DNA of 47,009 nucleotides, taken from Verrucomicrobiota bacterium (GTDB lineage: Bacteria > Verrucomicrobiota > Verrucomicrobiia > Chthoniobacterales > UBA10450). A model generated the notes under the pieces. The model made no database searches, was not told the DNA's origin, and saw only the letters and a list, made by a program, of their open reading frames with translations. Both the position numbers and the translations under genes were made by a program. Shown piece by piece: positions 24,227-32,194 of the stretch. Numbering within the stretch: position 1 is the stretch's first letter; each line of letters begins with the position of its first letter. Location: positions 1-47,009 of the forward strand of contig QHPE01000155.1 in assembly GCA_003218945.1 (NCBI GenBank), in the 5' to 3' direction.

Positions 24227-24823
24227 TTAACGCTGCGCCTTGGCTTCCGATGGCAGCCGCTTGGCTTCTTCAGCATCCAGGTTTCGAGGCACAAGTTTGA
24301 ACGAGCCGACCAATTCTTTTACCAATGGATCTACCTCCTTTTTGGCTGGCGAAACTGAAAGGACAAAAACCCCATCCTTCGCAGCAAGCCCGATCAAATA
24401 CGATGACATCTTTGCACCTCGGTCATTGTACACTCTTATCTCAGTCACCTTAACGTCCTTTCCTGTTCCTATTAAGTCTTCTCGGATATTACTTTCAACT
24501 CGGCTCGCATGTTGATGCCAGTAATTTACTTCCCATTGAGCGTGAGCGCTCAACAAGTCCCTGTTGTTTTGAAGCTCCTTTTTATCGACAAAGGAAACCA
24601 TCATTCCAACACCCTTTTGTAGCAGGATATGATAAGCGTCTTGAAGTTTTGCGCTGTTCCCTATTATGCGGAATTCAGCGTACTCGTTATCGTGTGCGTA
24701 CGCGGCATTCCACCCGTTGGAAGTTTTCATGTAGATTGGATCTTTGGGAGGTTCTGCCTGGGCACCTTTAACTGCCAGCAGTATGACCGCTCCCAGCAGT
24801 AATAATTCAGAAAGGAGTTTCAT
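24227..24823 (-). CDS. Secreted protein of unknown function
   Basis: A 198-residue exported protein. The ATG at 24823 sits behind GGGAGAG and begins a strong Sec signal peptide (MKLLSELLLLGAVILLAVKG, cleaved near AQA). The mature domain includes TSNGWNAAYAHDNEYAEFRI, a long middle helix (QNNRDLLSAHAQWEVNYWHQ), VTEIRVYNDRGAKMSSYLIGLAAKDGVFVLSVSPAKKE and a final VKELVGSFKLV. The end is similar in style to the secreted protein at 14764-15321 (a strand ending in 'SVS', then a helix and 'F-x-L/Y'), so both may belong to a PsbP-like fold. This is inference. It has no recognised catalytic residues. Confidence 0.72.
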   Translation of the reverse strand: MKLLSELLLLGAVILLAVKGAQAEPPKDPIYMKTSNGWNAAYAHDNEYAEFRIIGNSAKLQDAYHILLQKGVGMMVSFVDKKELQNNRDLLSAHAQWEVNYWHQHASRVESNIREDLIGTGKDVKVTEIRVYNDRGAKMSSYLIGLAAKDGVFVLSVSPAKKEVDPLVKELVGSFKLVPRNLDAEEAKRLPSEAKAQR

Positions 24824-24838
24824 AAACTCTCCCAGCGT

Positions 24839-25183
24839 CTAACGAGAATTCGGCGCCAACAATCTGCAATTAAAGGCAGATAAAATCGGCATAATCGGGT
24901 TGGGTTCGAGTCGGCCGAGGAGTAACAAGTCGTCCATGCCGGCATCAGTAACCCCCGTCGTTTCATCACTCGGATCCATTCTCCCTAGCGACGTTCCGGG
25001 ACAACTTTCTGCTTCAACTCCTTCCCTGCAGGTGCACGCAGAGTGTTGATAATTGCTTTTCCGTTCTTGGCTGTTCGGCTCCGGCGTCCGCGGAGCATCC
25101 TGAGCGAGACCCGAATCGCAGGAGGTGATGAGAATAGGGAAGAAAAGGCGACTAATTGTTTGCCACATGATGACACTGTTCAT
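24839..25183 (-). pseudogene. Frameshifted small exported-protein gene
   Basis: The ATG at 25183 (or the ATG 15 bp later) opens a short exported or lipoprotein-like start (MWQTISRLFFPILITSCDSG, then LAQDAPRTPEPNSQ). After codon NSQERK the current frame becomes nonsense-like (SNYQHSACTCREG), while skipping one A in an AAAA run gives ERKAIINTLRAPAGKELKQK followed by VVPERR and a stop. The run IINTLRAP..KELKQKVV resembles the start of a small family of secreted proteins seen in Verrucomicrobia-like genomes. The homology-bearing part therefore looks both frameshifted and truncated. The 114-codon open frame is listed as its remnant. Confidence 0.5.
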
Positions 25184-26079
25184 TTACCTCTCAATTCCCG
25201 GTCCCCATTCTCGATCCTATTAATTTCTTTGCGCTCCTCTGCGTTCAATCCGCCGACTCCTTTCTCCGGCACCTCGAACGTCCTTGTGACTCTCCAGTTG
25301 CCTGCAGGATCGAATTTGAGGGTGAAGAAAAAAGACACGCTCACCGCTTCCGTTTCGTCTCCGATTTCGACAGTTTTAACCTTACGGGCATATAAAAGCG
25401 CAGTGCTTGAGTCGATCCATTTGCGAACCTGCCAGCTTGTCAAAAACGGCCAGTCCGCCCGCAGTTTCAGCTTTTTTTCCTGCCTTGCCATCGCAGGATC
25501 GAGCGGCGCAGTCGTGGCGGCGTTGGATTCTAGCGAATCGAGCTTGCGCCACGTGTTCCCGTCGAATTGATAAAATTGCACCGTTTGATAGGCCTTGCCC
25601 GGCTGAAGGTTAAATGCAAAGCGTTTTGAGTCCGGCCCCCAAACGATGTTTGCGTAGCTAGGCGCTCGACTCAGCGCTTCTGCGAGTCCGTCAGCGTATT
25701 CTTCTTCGGAGAGCACGAGGGAACTCTCGTCGCTGCCAGCTTTTGCGATAACAAAATCCTCCTGTTCACCGGCCGCGGCAGCACGAAATTGCCACTTGCC
25801 GTCCGGCGAAATAGATCTCGCCGGCGGTTTTTCCTGCTCTTGTGCGAAGGCGGATGTGAGGACAAACAAAAACACCGCACCGAATGTCCATATAATGAGG
25901 TGATTGCACGCACCAAGGACTGATTCACTTATTGGGTGGTCCGGTGTGATTTCGCCCGCCCCGCCGTACCCTGCGCGCAGGCGGGTGAATGCAGCTAAGG
26001 GGATCAGCGACATAAAAGGTAAAGCAACGACGGGTAGCGGCGAACGAGCAAGCAAGCGAAGCGAGTTCCAAATCCGCAT
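25180..26079 (-). CDS. Secreted 'SPDGKW/DSKR' paralogue with an atypical N-terminus
   Basis: The conserved part starts near the hydrophobic segment IIWTFGAVFLFVLTSAFAQE (about 25870) and continues ARSISPDGKWQFRAAAAGEQ, NIVWGPDSKRFAFNLQPGKAY, VQFYQFDGNTWRKLDSLESN and FFFTLKFDPAGNWRVTRTFE, colinear with the gene at 22285-22893. The end, GVGGLNAEERKEINRIENGD, is extra. The start is uncertain. The open frame reaches 26208 but would overlap the previous gene by 113 bp; ATG codons at 26079 and 26013 remain. The intervening 60 residues (SLRLLARSPLPVVALPF..., TRLRAGYGGAGEITPDHP) do not resemble a leader, and no ATG or GTG precedes the signal-like segment. Function unknown. Confidence 0.62.
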   Translation of the reverse strand: MRIWNSLRLLARSPLPVVALPFMSLIPLAAFTRLRAGYGGAGEITPDHPISESVLGACNHLIIWTFGAVFLFVLTSAFAQEQEKPPARSISPDGKWQFRAAAAGEQEDFVIAKAGSDESSLVLSEEEYADGLAEALSRAPSYANIVWGPDSKRFAFNLQPGKAYQTVQFYQFDGNTWRKLDSLESNAATTAPLDPAMARQEKKLKLRADWPFLTSWQVRKWIDSSTALLYARKVKTVEIGDETEAVSVSFFFTLKFDPAGNWRVTRTFEVPEKGVGGLNAEERKEINRIENGDRELRGK

Positions 26080-26095
26080 CTGGAGTCTCGGCTGT

Positions 26096-26683
26096 TCATT
26101 CTTCCACCTCAGTCTTCGTTTTGCCAACCTTTTTGACCGAGGCGTGGTGTTGCTCGTCAAAGGCGAGTGTGAATCGTAGTTCGCCCGTGCAGGTGGCACC
26201 GCTGCCACGACAAAGCATCATCAAATCGCTCGATAGCTCCAACTCTCCTGACTTTAACCATCGCAAAGGCGTCGCTGCGCCTCCGTAGTTCTTCACGGCA
26301 CCGCAGTCCTTTGGGAACTTGATATGCGGAGACGGCAACTCCTCAGGTAAGGCGACCTGCTCGAAACTTGAGCCGTCCCAAAAATAAACGCTTACTTCGC
26401 CCCCTTTATAACCACGGTTGCCATAGGCTACCCGTTTTGAATCACGCGACCACACCAGAATTTGGCTGACCTGACCTGGGTTGTGCCAGGCCTCCCCTAG
26501 ATCGACCATGACCTCGCCGGACGCCTTCTCGATCAGCTCAACCTTTTGTTCATCGATAATCCGCAAAGCGAGGCGCCCATCGGGCGATAGATATTTGATC
26601 TCCTCCTCTGCCGCTAGCCACTGCCAAGGGTATGCGACATAGCAAGCAACAGCGATCGACAAGAACGCTTTCAGCGCTCTCAT
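26096..26683 (-). CDS. Secreted paralogue of the 'SPDGKW/DSKR' family
   Basis: A 195-residue exported protein. The ATG at 26683 overlaps the stop of the upstream gene (ATGA), showing translational coupling. A signal peptide (MRALKAFLSIAVACYVAYPW) is followed by IKYLSPDGRLALRIIDEQKV, QILVWSRDSKRVAYGNRGYK, VSVYFWDGSSFEQVALPEEL and GELRFTLAFDEQHHASVKKV. These four strands are colinear with the genes at 22285 and 25180, placing it in the same paralogous family, but more diverged. Two Cys pairs (DCGAVKN, LCRGSGATCTG) may form disulphides in the periplasm. Role unknown. Confidence 0.75.
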   Translation of the reverse strand: MRALKAFLSIAVACYVAYPWQWLAAEEEIKYLSPDGRLALRIIDEQKVELIEKASGEVMVDLGEAWHNPGQVSQILVWSRDSKRVAYGNRGYKGGEVSVYFWDGSSFEQVALPEELPSPHIKFPKDCGAVKNYGGAATPLRWLKSGELELSSDLMMLCRGSGATCTGELRFTLAFDEQHHASVKKVGKTKTEVEE

Positions 26684-28761
26684 TCTTCAAGGTGCACCGA
26701 GTCCATGATGTGATCTATCTCTGCCTTTAACTTGGGATCGGTGTTCAAATTTGAGGTGAAGGTGACCTCTAGCAGCTGGCCTTTATAGGAAGTGGTCAGG
26801 AAACGTGTGTACACGGGGCTATGCGAGTAGTCTTTTGTCCCCTTTAGCATCGGGACATATCGCCAATCGGCCCACTTGCGACCATCGATGGTCACGATGT
26901 CTTTCTTCAGCCATTGAAGATGTGAATCCTTCGGCAGCCAATTGAAGCCTTTGCTGTATTCGGCTACGCGCATTTTTAGATAACCCTCGAGCTTGTCAGG
27001 CGTCAGACCATGCGTACCGCGCAAAACCTCTCCCCACGCTCCATCGGGGCCTGAGAACTTAGCCAGTGTTTTTGGAGTTTTTGGATCGTCAGTGTCACGC
27101 GAAAAATCCGATGGGATATCGAGCTTGAGCTTTCCGTCGAGGAGACTAACCGCTGTTCCAGCCGCTCCATTATTCGCGGAACCGCCCCTGCTACTGGAAT
27201 CGGCCACGGACTCTTCGCTCACCAACTTTGGATCTAGTTGTCGGGCGCGCTTGAAGTCTGCTGCGGCCCCGCTCGCATCATCCTTGTCCTTCCTGGCGAC
27301 AGCACGGTTGTAGTAGGCACGTGCGTAATCGGGTTTGAGTTCGGTGGCGCGCGTGTAATCAGCAATCGCACCATCTTTGTCATTGTTCTCGGCTCTGGCG
27401 TTACCGCGGTTGTTATAAGCCGCGGGGTTCGTTGAGCCGAGTTCGATGGCTCGGGTATAATCGGCAATGGCGCCAGCCGTGTCGTTCTTCATCCGTCTGG
27501 CTTGGGCACGGTTATAGTATGGGGCGTCGTCTTTTGGATTGAGTTCGATTGCACGGTTGAAATCGGCCATGGCGCCATCCAGGTCACCGTTCTTCGCTTT
27601 CTCGATCCCGCGGTTAACGAGGTCGCCGTCGGAGGCGTCCGACGCCGCAGGAGCAGGAGGTGATTGCGCCGTCTGTTTCTCATCGGTTTCCCAGCTATAA
27701 CTGACACTCCCGTCGGGATCGCGGACGAGCTTCGCGCCAACGGCCACGGCTCGTGCGGCGGGCTTCTCGCCGAGTGGAATCACCTCGACATAAAATGAAA
27801 CTGGTTTGCCTTCGGTGCGACCCAACGCACCCATCTTTTCCAGATCCTCCCAGGCATGTGCACCGCTCACGATCTTTTTGAGAAATCCCAGCTTAACCAA
27901 GGCGTCGTGCGGAAATTCGACCACGCCGTAATGATTCGGTGTCGCAGTATCCTTGAGAAAGGCGCGATAAGTGTCCTCGCCAATTTGTTTGGACTCCAAA
28001 ATTTTCGGAGTCACCTCGAGCCTAACAATTCTACTTTTCCAATCAAACTTGTGTTGCTCGATGTCGTTAAAGCCATATCCCTTATCATCGACTGGTGCCC
28101 CGAGTGGTGGTGGCGCGATCTTTTCTTTAGCCGGGGCATAATCGAATGAGCAATACATGACTTCCTTACGCGCTTGCGAGAACATCGGCATCTCGGTGTG
28201 GCCGATGTATTGGGCTTGCCCCTGAGAATCGAGGACGAGCCAATATTCGGGCAACTCTTTTGGGTTGATCTTCTTCTCAGGAACTTTGAGCCGAACGTGC
28301 AACCAAGTCTGTCCGTTGCGTTGCTCAGACCCCACTTTCTCAAATGGCGGTAGCTGCCGGTCGGCCATGATTGGCACGTGCGCCCAATTGTAGAGCAATC
28401 GATCATCCGGCCGACCGGCGTGCCACGTCTCCCCATCGGAGCAAACCCACGCCTTGTCTTTAATCACAATGCCACGCAACGGCACACCTGACTTAACGCC
28501 AGGTTCCATGCTTAGATCAAAATCTTCGCCAGAAAGAAGGCCGTGCAGCTTAATAATCTTCTTGAACGTAACGCTGCCGTTCACCGACCACACACCGGTC
28601 TCCATGTTTCTCATCGCGGCGTTTACGAGCGGATCCGGATTTAGCTGAATTGACTTGGTGGACTTCTTTTGCGTCCCGGCGAATGCGATCGAAGCGGTGC
28701 CGAACAGAGATACTGCAGCAACAGCCAATCTCTGGCCTCTAATAACTGCACCAGTCTTCAT
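26680..28761 (-). CDS. Large secreted protein with TPR repeats
   Basis: A 693-residue product from the ATG at 28761, which begins a good signal peptide (GQRLAVAAVSLFGTASIAFAG). The open frame reaches 29031, but those 90 extra codons overlap the divergent gene at 28863 and look non-native. An N-terminal domain (about 30-370) resembles a periplasmic beta domain (VWSVNGSVTFKKIIKLHGLL, WLHVRLKVPEKKINPKELPE). About four TPR units follow (GDLDGAMADFNRAIELNPKD and variants, about 380-515). A low-complexity linker leads to a C-terminal domain (LDGKLKLDIPSDFSRDTDDP, TRFLTTSYKGQLLEVTFTSN) of PsbP-like style. It is the first gene of the minus-strand series and is coupled to 26096-26683. Probably a periplasmic scaffold; the function is not known. 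Confidence 0.82.
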   Translation of the reverse strand: MKTGAVIRGQRLAVAAVSLFGTASIAFAGTQKKSTKSIQLNPDPLVNAAMRNMETGVWSVNGSVTFKKIIKLHGLLSGEDFDLSMEPGVKSGVPLRGIVIKDKAWVCSDGETWHAGRPDDRLLYNWAHVPIMADRQLPPFEKVGSEQRNGQTWLHVRLKVPEKKINPKELPEYWLVLDSQGQAQYIGHTEMPMFSQARKEVMYCSFDYAPAKEKIAPPPLGAPVDDKGYGFNDIEQHKFDWKSRIVRLEVTPKILESKQIGEDTYRAFLKDTATPNHYGVVEFPHDALVKLGFLKKIVSGAHAWEDLEKMGALGRTEGKPVSFYVEVIPLGEKPAARAVAVGAKLVRDPDGSVSYSWETDEKQTAQSPPAPAASDASDGDLVNRGIEKAKNGDLDGAMADFNRAIELNPKDDAPYYNRAQARRMKNDTAGAIADYTRAIELGSTNPAAYNNRGNARAENNDKDGAIADYTRATELKPDYARAYYNRAVARKDKDDASGAAADFKRARQLDPKLVSEESVADSSSRGGSANNGAAGTAVSLLDGKLKLDIPSDFSRDTDDPKTPKTLAKFSGPDGAWGEVLRGTHGLTPDKLEGYLKMRVAEYSKGFNWLPKDSHLQWLKKDIVTIDGRKWADWRYVPMLKGTKDYSHSPVYTRFLTTSYKGQLLEVTFTSNLNTDPKLKAEIDHIMDSVHLEE

Positions 28762-28862
28762 AGAATCACCGGAAAGGCACCCCGATGATCCGAGCTTCCC
28801 ATCCCGCGAGACTAGGAAATTCGAGCGTGCACTGTCAATCGCAGCTTTGCTAAGGTCGTTCC

Positions 28863-29474
28863 ATGAATCGTTGGCGACTGGCGGTAACTGTAATGACCGT
28901 CTTGTTTCCGGTGTTGGATTATGCCGCAAATCCATTTCTGGATGCGAACAACGATCAGCCGGTCTCGGCCAGATTTCGCGGAACGGAATGGGGCGACGAC
29001 ATTGGGGAAAAAGACATCGCTCTGACTGCACAAGTAGTTACAACGCGCATCGCTGAGACGGCGTGGGGTGCCATCTTCAAGATCGAATTTACCGACCTCA
29101 AATCGAGTGCGCCACAGAAACGCGAGATTCGGCCAGACTACTTTATCGTGACTGACAACCGGATCGTCCTGCTAAACGACGAGGACAATGCCACAGCCGC
29201 CACAAAGATTTCGGCCATGGACAAACCGCCAGAATTCGAACCGAACGATATTTACGGCATCACCAGCGGGAGCTTCGAACACCAGGAGGAAGAGTGGAAA
29301 GCAACAATCAAATTGAAAGCAGACCTCTGCATTTATGATGCGAGTCATCCCTCCGGACATTTCAAAAAAATCGTCTGGAAAAAGGGCGTCGGATTAGTTG
29401 AATACGCCAGCGGGTACGGTGCACGCGCCGACGGGTATCGGCTTAAACGTGAAGTAACAAGTCGAAAGCAGTAG
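28863..29474 (+). CDS. Secreted protein of unknown function
   Basis: A 203-residue exported protein; the ATG at 28863 follows TAAGG at suitable spacing. A signal peptide (MNRWRLAVTVMTVLFPVLDY) is cleaved near AANP. The mature part is mostly predicted beta strands: DIALTAQVVTTRIAETAWGA, IRPDYFIVTDNRIVLLNDED, GSFEHQEEEWKATIKLKADL and VWKKGVGLVEYASGYGARAD. No domain family was recognised. It is divergently transcribed from the TPR gene across a 101-bp promoter region and precedes the DUF4239 gene on the same strand by 34 bp, so the two may form an operon. Confidence 0.75.
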   Translation: MNRWRLAVTVMTVLFPVLDYAANPFLDANNDQPVSARFRGTEWGDDIGEKDIALTAQVVTTRIAETAWGAIFKIEFTDLKSSAPQKREIRPDYFIVTDNRIVLLNDEDNATAATKISAMDKPPEFEPNDIYGITSGSFEHQEEEWKATIKLKADLCIYDASHPSGHFKKIVWKKGVGLVEYASGYGARADGYRLKREVTSRKQ

Positions 29475-29508
29475 ATTAGCGGAAACTTTTCAGAGACTTC
29501 AACCAATT

Positions 29509-30300
29509 ATGCAATTTCTACTTAATTTGCCGGCACCGGTTTCATTCTTTGTGGTCTCGGCGGTTACCACCTTCCCCACCTTGGTCGGCCTTCACTTCGT
29601 GCGAAAGAAGTATTCGGCTGAAGTACTCAAGGAGAACCACGAAGTCGCGGCCATTATTTTCAATGCCTTTGGACTGTTTTACGGAGTGTTGCTCGCCTTT
29701 GTCGTGTTTGTTACCTGGGGCGGATACGACGATGCAACAAAAAATCTGCAAATGGAGGCGAGCGAGGCTCTGGATATTTTTCACACTGCCGCAACCTTTC
29801 CTGATTCTCCCAAGAAAATCATTCAGCAGGGAGTGAAAGATTACCTTGCCGCGGTTTACAGCGATGAAGTCCCGAAGATGGCAGGGGGAGACCTTCAGCT
29901 TTATTCCGGCGGGGCTCACAACAGTCTCAGAATATTATTCGTTCAAGTGGACTCGAGCTCGGTTCCCAACCGGGAGCTGTACGGTGAAACGTTACGATGT
30001 TTGAACAACCTGGCTCAGTATCGCCGAATGAGAATATTTGCCGGTAACAATACCGTACCACCGGTCATCTGGTTGGTGTTGCTTGTTGGCGGCATCTTCG
30101 CCGTCTCCTACACCTTTTTCTTCGGAATGAAAAACATCGAGGCGCAATACCTCCTTACCACTACACTCACCGTAATGATCTCGTCGATTTTGTTTTTGAT
30201 CTATGTGCTTGACCATCCCTTTACCGGCACAAGCAGGGTGAGCCTGGAACCTTTGAGAGAGGCTATGGCGGCAATGCAGGGCGACAGCGCGGGAGACTGA
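29509..30300 (+). CDS. DUF4239 (bestrophin-like) membrane protein
   Basis: A 263-residue inner-membrane protein of the DUF4239 family, whose members are also called bestrophin-like. Two N-terminal helices (FFVVSAVTTFPTLVGLHFV and AAIIFNAFGLFYGVLLAFVVFVTW) carry the family pattern N/H-E-V-A-x-I-F-x-x-x-G-L-x-Y-x-V-L-L-A-F. A soluble helical segment follows (about 85-180), and two C-terminal helices end with LIYVLDHPFTGTSRVSLEPL, a signature of the family. Biological role unknown; channel activity is suggested only by the family name. It is the last plus-strand gene of the island. Confidence 0.85.
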   Translation: MQFLLNLPAPVSFFVVSAVTTFPTLVGLHFVRKKYSAEVLKENHEVAAIIFNAFGLFYGVLLAFVVFVTWGGYDDATKNLQMEASEALDIFHTAATFPDSPKKIIQQGVKDYLAAVYSDEVPKMAGGDLQLYSGGAHNSLRILFVQVDSSSVPNRELYGETLRCLNNLAQYRRMRIFAGNNTVPPVIWLVLLVGGIFAVSYTFFFGMKNIEAQYLLTTTLTVMISSILFLIYVLDHPFTGTSRVSLEPLREAMAAMQGDSAGD

Positions 30301-30400
30301 AAACCTTCATCTCGTCCCAGTTCTTTTTTCGTCCGGCAGATTCGCCGGCTTGAGTGTGAATCTTCAGCTCGTGCAGCTTTCTGGTCGCCAAATACGAGTT

Positions 30401-30592
30401 CTACCTCTTCTTGCGTTTGCGTGTGGGCTTGCCCTTGCGCTTGGTCTTCGCCATTCTTCGTAGCTCGCTTTTAGTCATCGACTTCGCCATTTGGCGCGAT
30501 GCGCCCTTAAGCGACGACTTGGAACGCTTGCCTCGTTTCGCTGCAAGCGCAGCTCCGGCTGCCATTTGCTGTTTCTTTGATTTTGCAGGCAT
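30401..30592 (-). CDS. DUF3008 family small basic protein
   Basis: A 63-residue protein. MPAKSKKQQMAAGAALAAKR and SSLKGASRQMAKSMTKSELR match the DUF3008 family, whose members typically begin MPAKSKAQQRAAGAAL. It is unusual in that the C-terminus, normally ending near TKRKGLP-x-H, runs on as KGKPTRKRKKR, giving a very basic tail. Role unknown; small DNA- or RNA-associated proteins of this kind have been proposed to be stress-related. The product is soluble, with no signal peptide. Confidence 0.85.
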   Translation of the reverse strand: MPAKSKKQQMAAGAALAAKRGKRSKSSLKGASRQMAKSMTKSELRRMAKTKRKGKPTRKRKKR

Positions 30593-30616
30593 ACATAATT
30601 GATTCGGGCGCCGAGG

Positions 30617-32194
30617 CTAAACAGGACTGGTATGTCGCGCGCCGCGCAGACGCCACAGGAAGTAAGCCGGCACGCCGGTCAACACGATCAGAATTCCAAT
30701 TCCTGACGTCGCGGGCGCGAGCCATGCAAGGTCAATGGTCAACAGTGCCGAGAGCAAGATCGAGATGATCGGCACAATTGGATAACCCCACGTGCGGTAT
30801 GGCCTCTCAGCATTCGGCTTTTTGCGTCGTAAGAGAATGACAGCGACGACCATCAGGAGGTAAAACACCAGGTCCGCTGAGACGATGTATTCAAGCAGTT
30901 GATTGTAAACGTTCCCGTAACCCATCTCGTGTGTCGCAGTGTTGAGTGTGACCGTGCGCGGCAAAACCAGGAGCGCCGTCCAGATTCCCTGCGCCACCAG
31001 CGCTGCCGCGGGAACACGATACCGGTTTGTGGTCCCGATTTTTTGAAAAAACAACCCATCGCGCGCCATGGCATAGTAAACGCGCGCGCCGGCGAGAATC
31101 AGTCCGTTGTCACAACCGAATGTGGAGATCATGATTGCCCCGGCCATGCACATCGCGCCGGGCTGGCCGAAGAGCGCGCTCATCATTGCCACGGCTACGC
31201 GATTTTGTGGCGCGTGTTCGATTTCCGAAAACGGCAGCACCGCCAGATAAGCAACGTTAGCCAGCAAATAAAGTAAGACCACGATCCCGCACCCGCCTAC
31301 CAGCGCGCGCACCAGGTTCTTACCCGGGTCTCGCACTTCGCTGCCGATGAACGTCACGTTTGTCCAGGCAGTCTGGGCGAAAAGCGGGCCAACCATTGAT
31401 TTTCCAAAAAGCAGCGCGAGAGCGAATCCACCTGTGACGGTGAGACCAGGTTGCGCCACTTGCGGGTTCCAGCCATTGGCCCACGAGTCCCACCACGCCG
31501 AGCTCAGCGCCGCAGAATTGGAGTTCCAGCCTAACGACAACCCGATCACGACCACCGCAGCCAGCGCAACTGTCTTTGCAAAGGTAAATGTGTTCTGGAT
31601 AATTTTACCGACCTCAAGCCCGCGCGTGTTCGTCCATGTGAGAAAGGCGATCAATGCAATCGCGACCAGTTGTTCGGTGGACAAACTGATCGCGTAACCG
31701 CCTAACCGGATTGGCGTAACCAGGTAGTTATCCGGTGAAACTCTTGTGACAAAAACGCCGAGAAACTTCGCAAATGCAATCGCCACGGCCGCGATCGTAC
31801 CTGTTTGGATCACCAGAAATAACGTCCAGCCATACAAAAATCCCATTGCCGACCCGTACGCTTCGCGCAGAAACACATAAACGCCGCCGGCACGCGGCAT
31901 CATCGTCGCGAGCTCGGAGCAACAAAGCGCGCCGGTAACGGTAAGCAAACCGGCGAGTGCCCACGAGAGCAACAGCCAGCCGGGCGCACCACTCAACCGC
32001 GATGATTCCGCCGACACGATGAAGATCCCAGATCCAATCATCGAGCCGATAACAATCGTGGTCGCGTCAATCGGCCCAAGTGCGCGGACCAGACCGGTCG
32101 TGTCGCTTGGAGACGGCCCGCCCTCGGGCCGCAAAGGGCCTGCTGTTCGGCGCGGGGGCGCGCCGGCTCCATTCTCGGACGGCGTTGACTCCAT
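30617..32194 (-). CDS. APC-superfamily amino-acid permease with a repeat-encoded N-terminus
   Basis: A 525-residue permease with about 12 transmembrane helices of the APC superfamily (SteT/YfnA/LAT-like exchangers). The first helix IVIGSMIGSGIFIVSAESSR contains the conserved G-S-G-I-F substrate-binding motif. Residues about 7-29 (ENGAGAPPRRTAGPLRPEGG) are encoded by a 65-bp palindromic repeat and share this motif with the unrelated RAYT upstream. APC exchangers move amino acids across the inner membrane; the substrate is unknown. The gene lies just after pxpBCA and the RAYT on the same strand; its ATG overlaps the RAYT stop codon (TGATG). Uptake of an amino acid linked to 5-oxoproline metabolism is possible but inferred only from position. 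Confidence 0.9.
   Translation of the reverse strand: MESTPSENGAGAPPRRTAGPLRPEGGPSPSDTTGLVRALGPIDATTIVIGSMIGSGIFIVSAESSRLSGAPGWLLLSWALAGLLTVTGALCCSELATMMPRAGGVYVFLREAYGSAMGFLYGWTLFLVIQTGTIAAVAIAFAKFLGVFVTRVSPDNYLVTPIRLGGYAISLSTEQLVAIALIAFLTWTNTRGLEVGKIIQNTFTFAKTVALAAVVVIGLSLGWNSNSAALSSAWWDSWANGWNPQVAQPGLTVTGGFALALLFGKSMVGPLFAQTAWTNVTFIGSEVRDPGKNLVRALVGGCGIVVLLYLLANVAYLAVLPFSEIEHAPQNRVAVAMMSALFGQPGAMCMAGAIMISTFGCDNGLILAGARVYYAMARDGLFFQKIGTTNRYRVPAAALVAQGIWTALLVLPRTVTLNTATHEMGYGNVYNQLLEYIVSADLVFYLLMVVAVILLRRKKPNAERPYRTWGYPIVPIISILLSALLTIDLAWLAPATSGIGILIVLTGVPAYFLWRLRGARHTSPV
32109..32173. repeat. 65-bp palindromic repeat encoding the permease N-terminus
   Basis: GGAGACGGCCCGCCCTCGGG... through ...GGCGCGCCGGCTCCATT. 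It contains hairpins GGCCCGCCCTCGGGCC and GGCGCGGGGGCGCGCC. It is nearly identical to 32666-32730; differences are concentrated in the short stretch between the hairpins. Confidence 0.88.

Noticed and set aside
28762-29031. 90-codon N-terminal extension of the large TPR protein
   Set aside because: It overlaps a divergent gene with its own signal peptide, and a signal peptide begins exactly at the ATG 28761.
30334-30349. CCGGC/GCCGG hairpin next to a T run as a terminator for the convergent genes
   Set aside because: The T run precedes the stem on the plus strand and is an A run on the minus strand, so neither orientation has the usual stem-then-T order.
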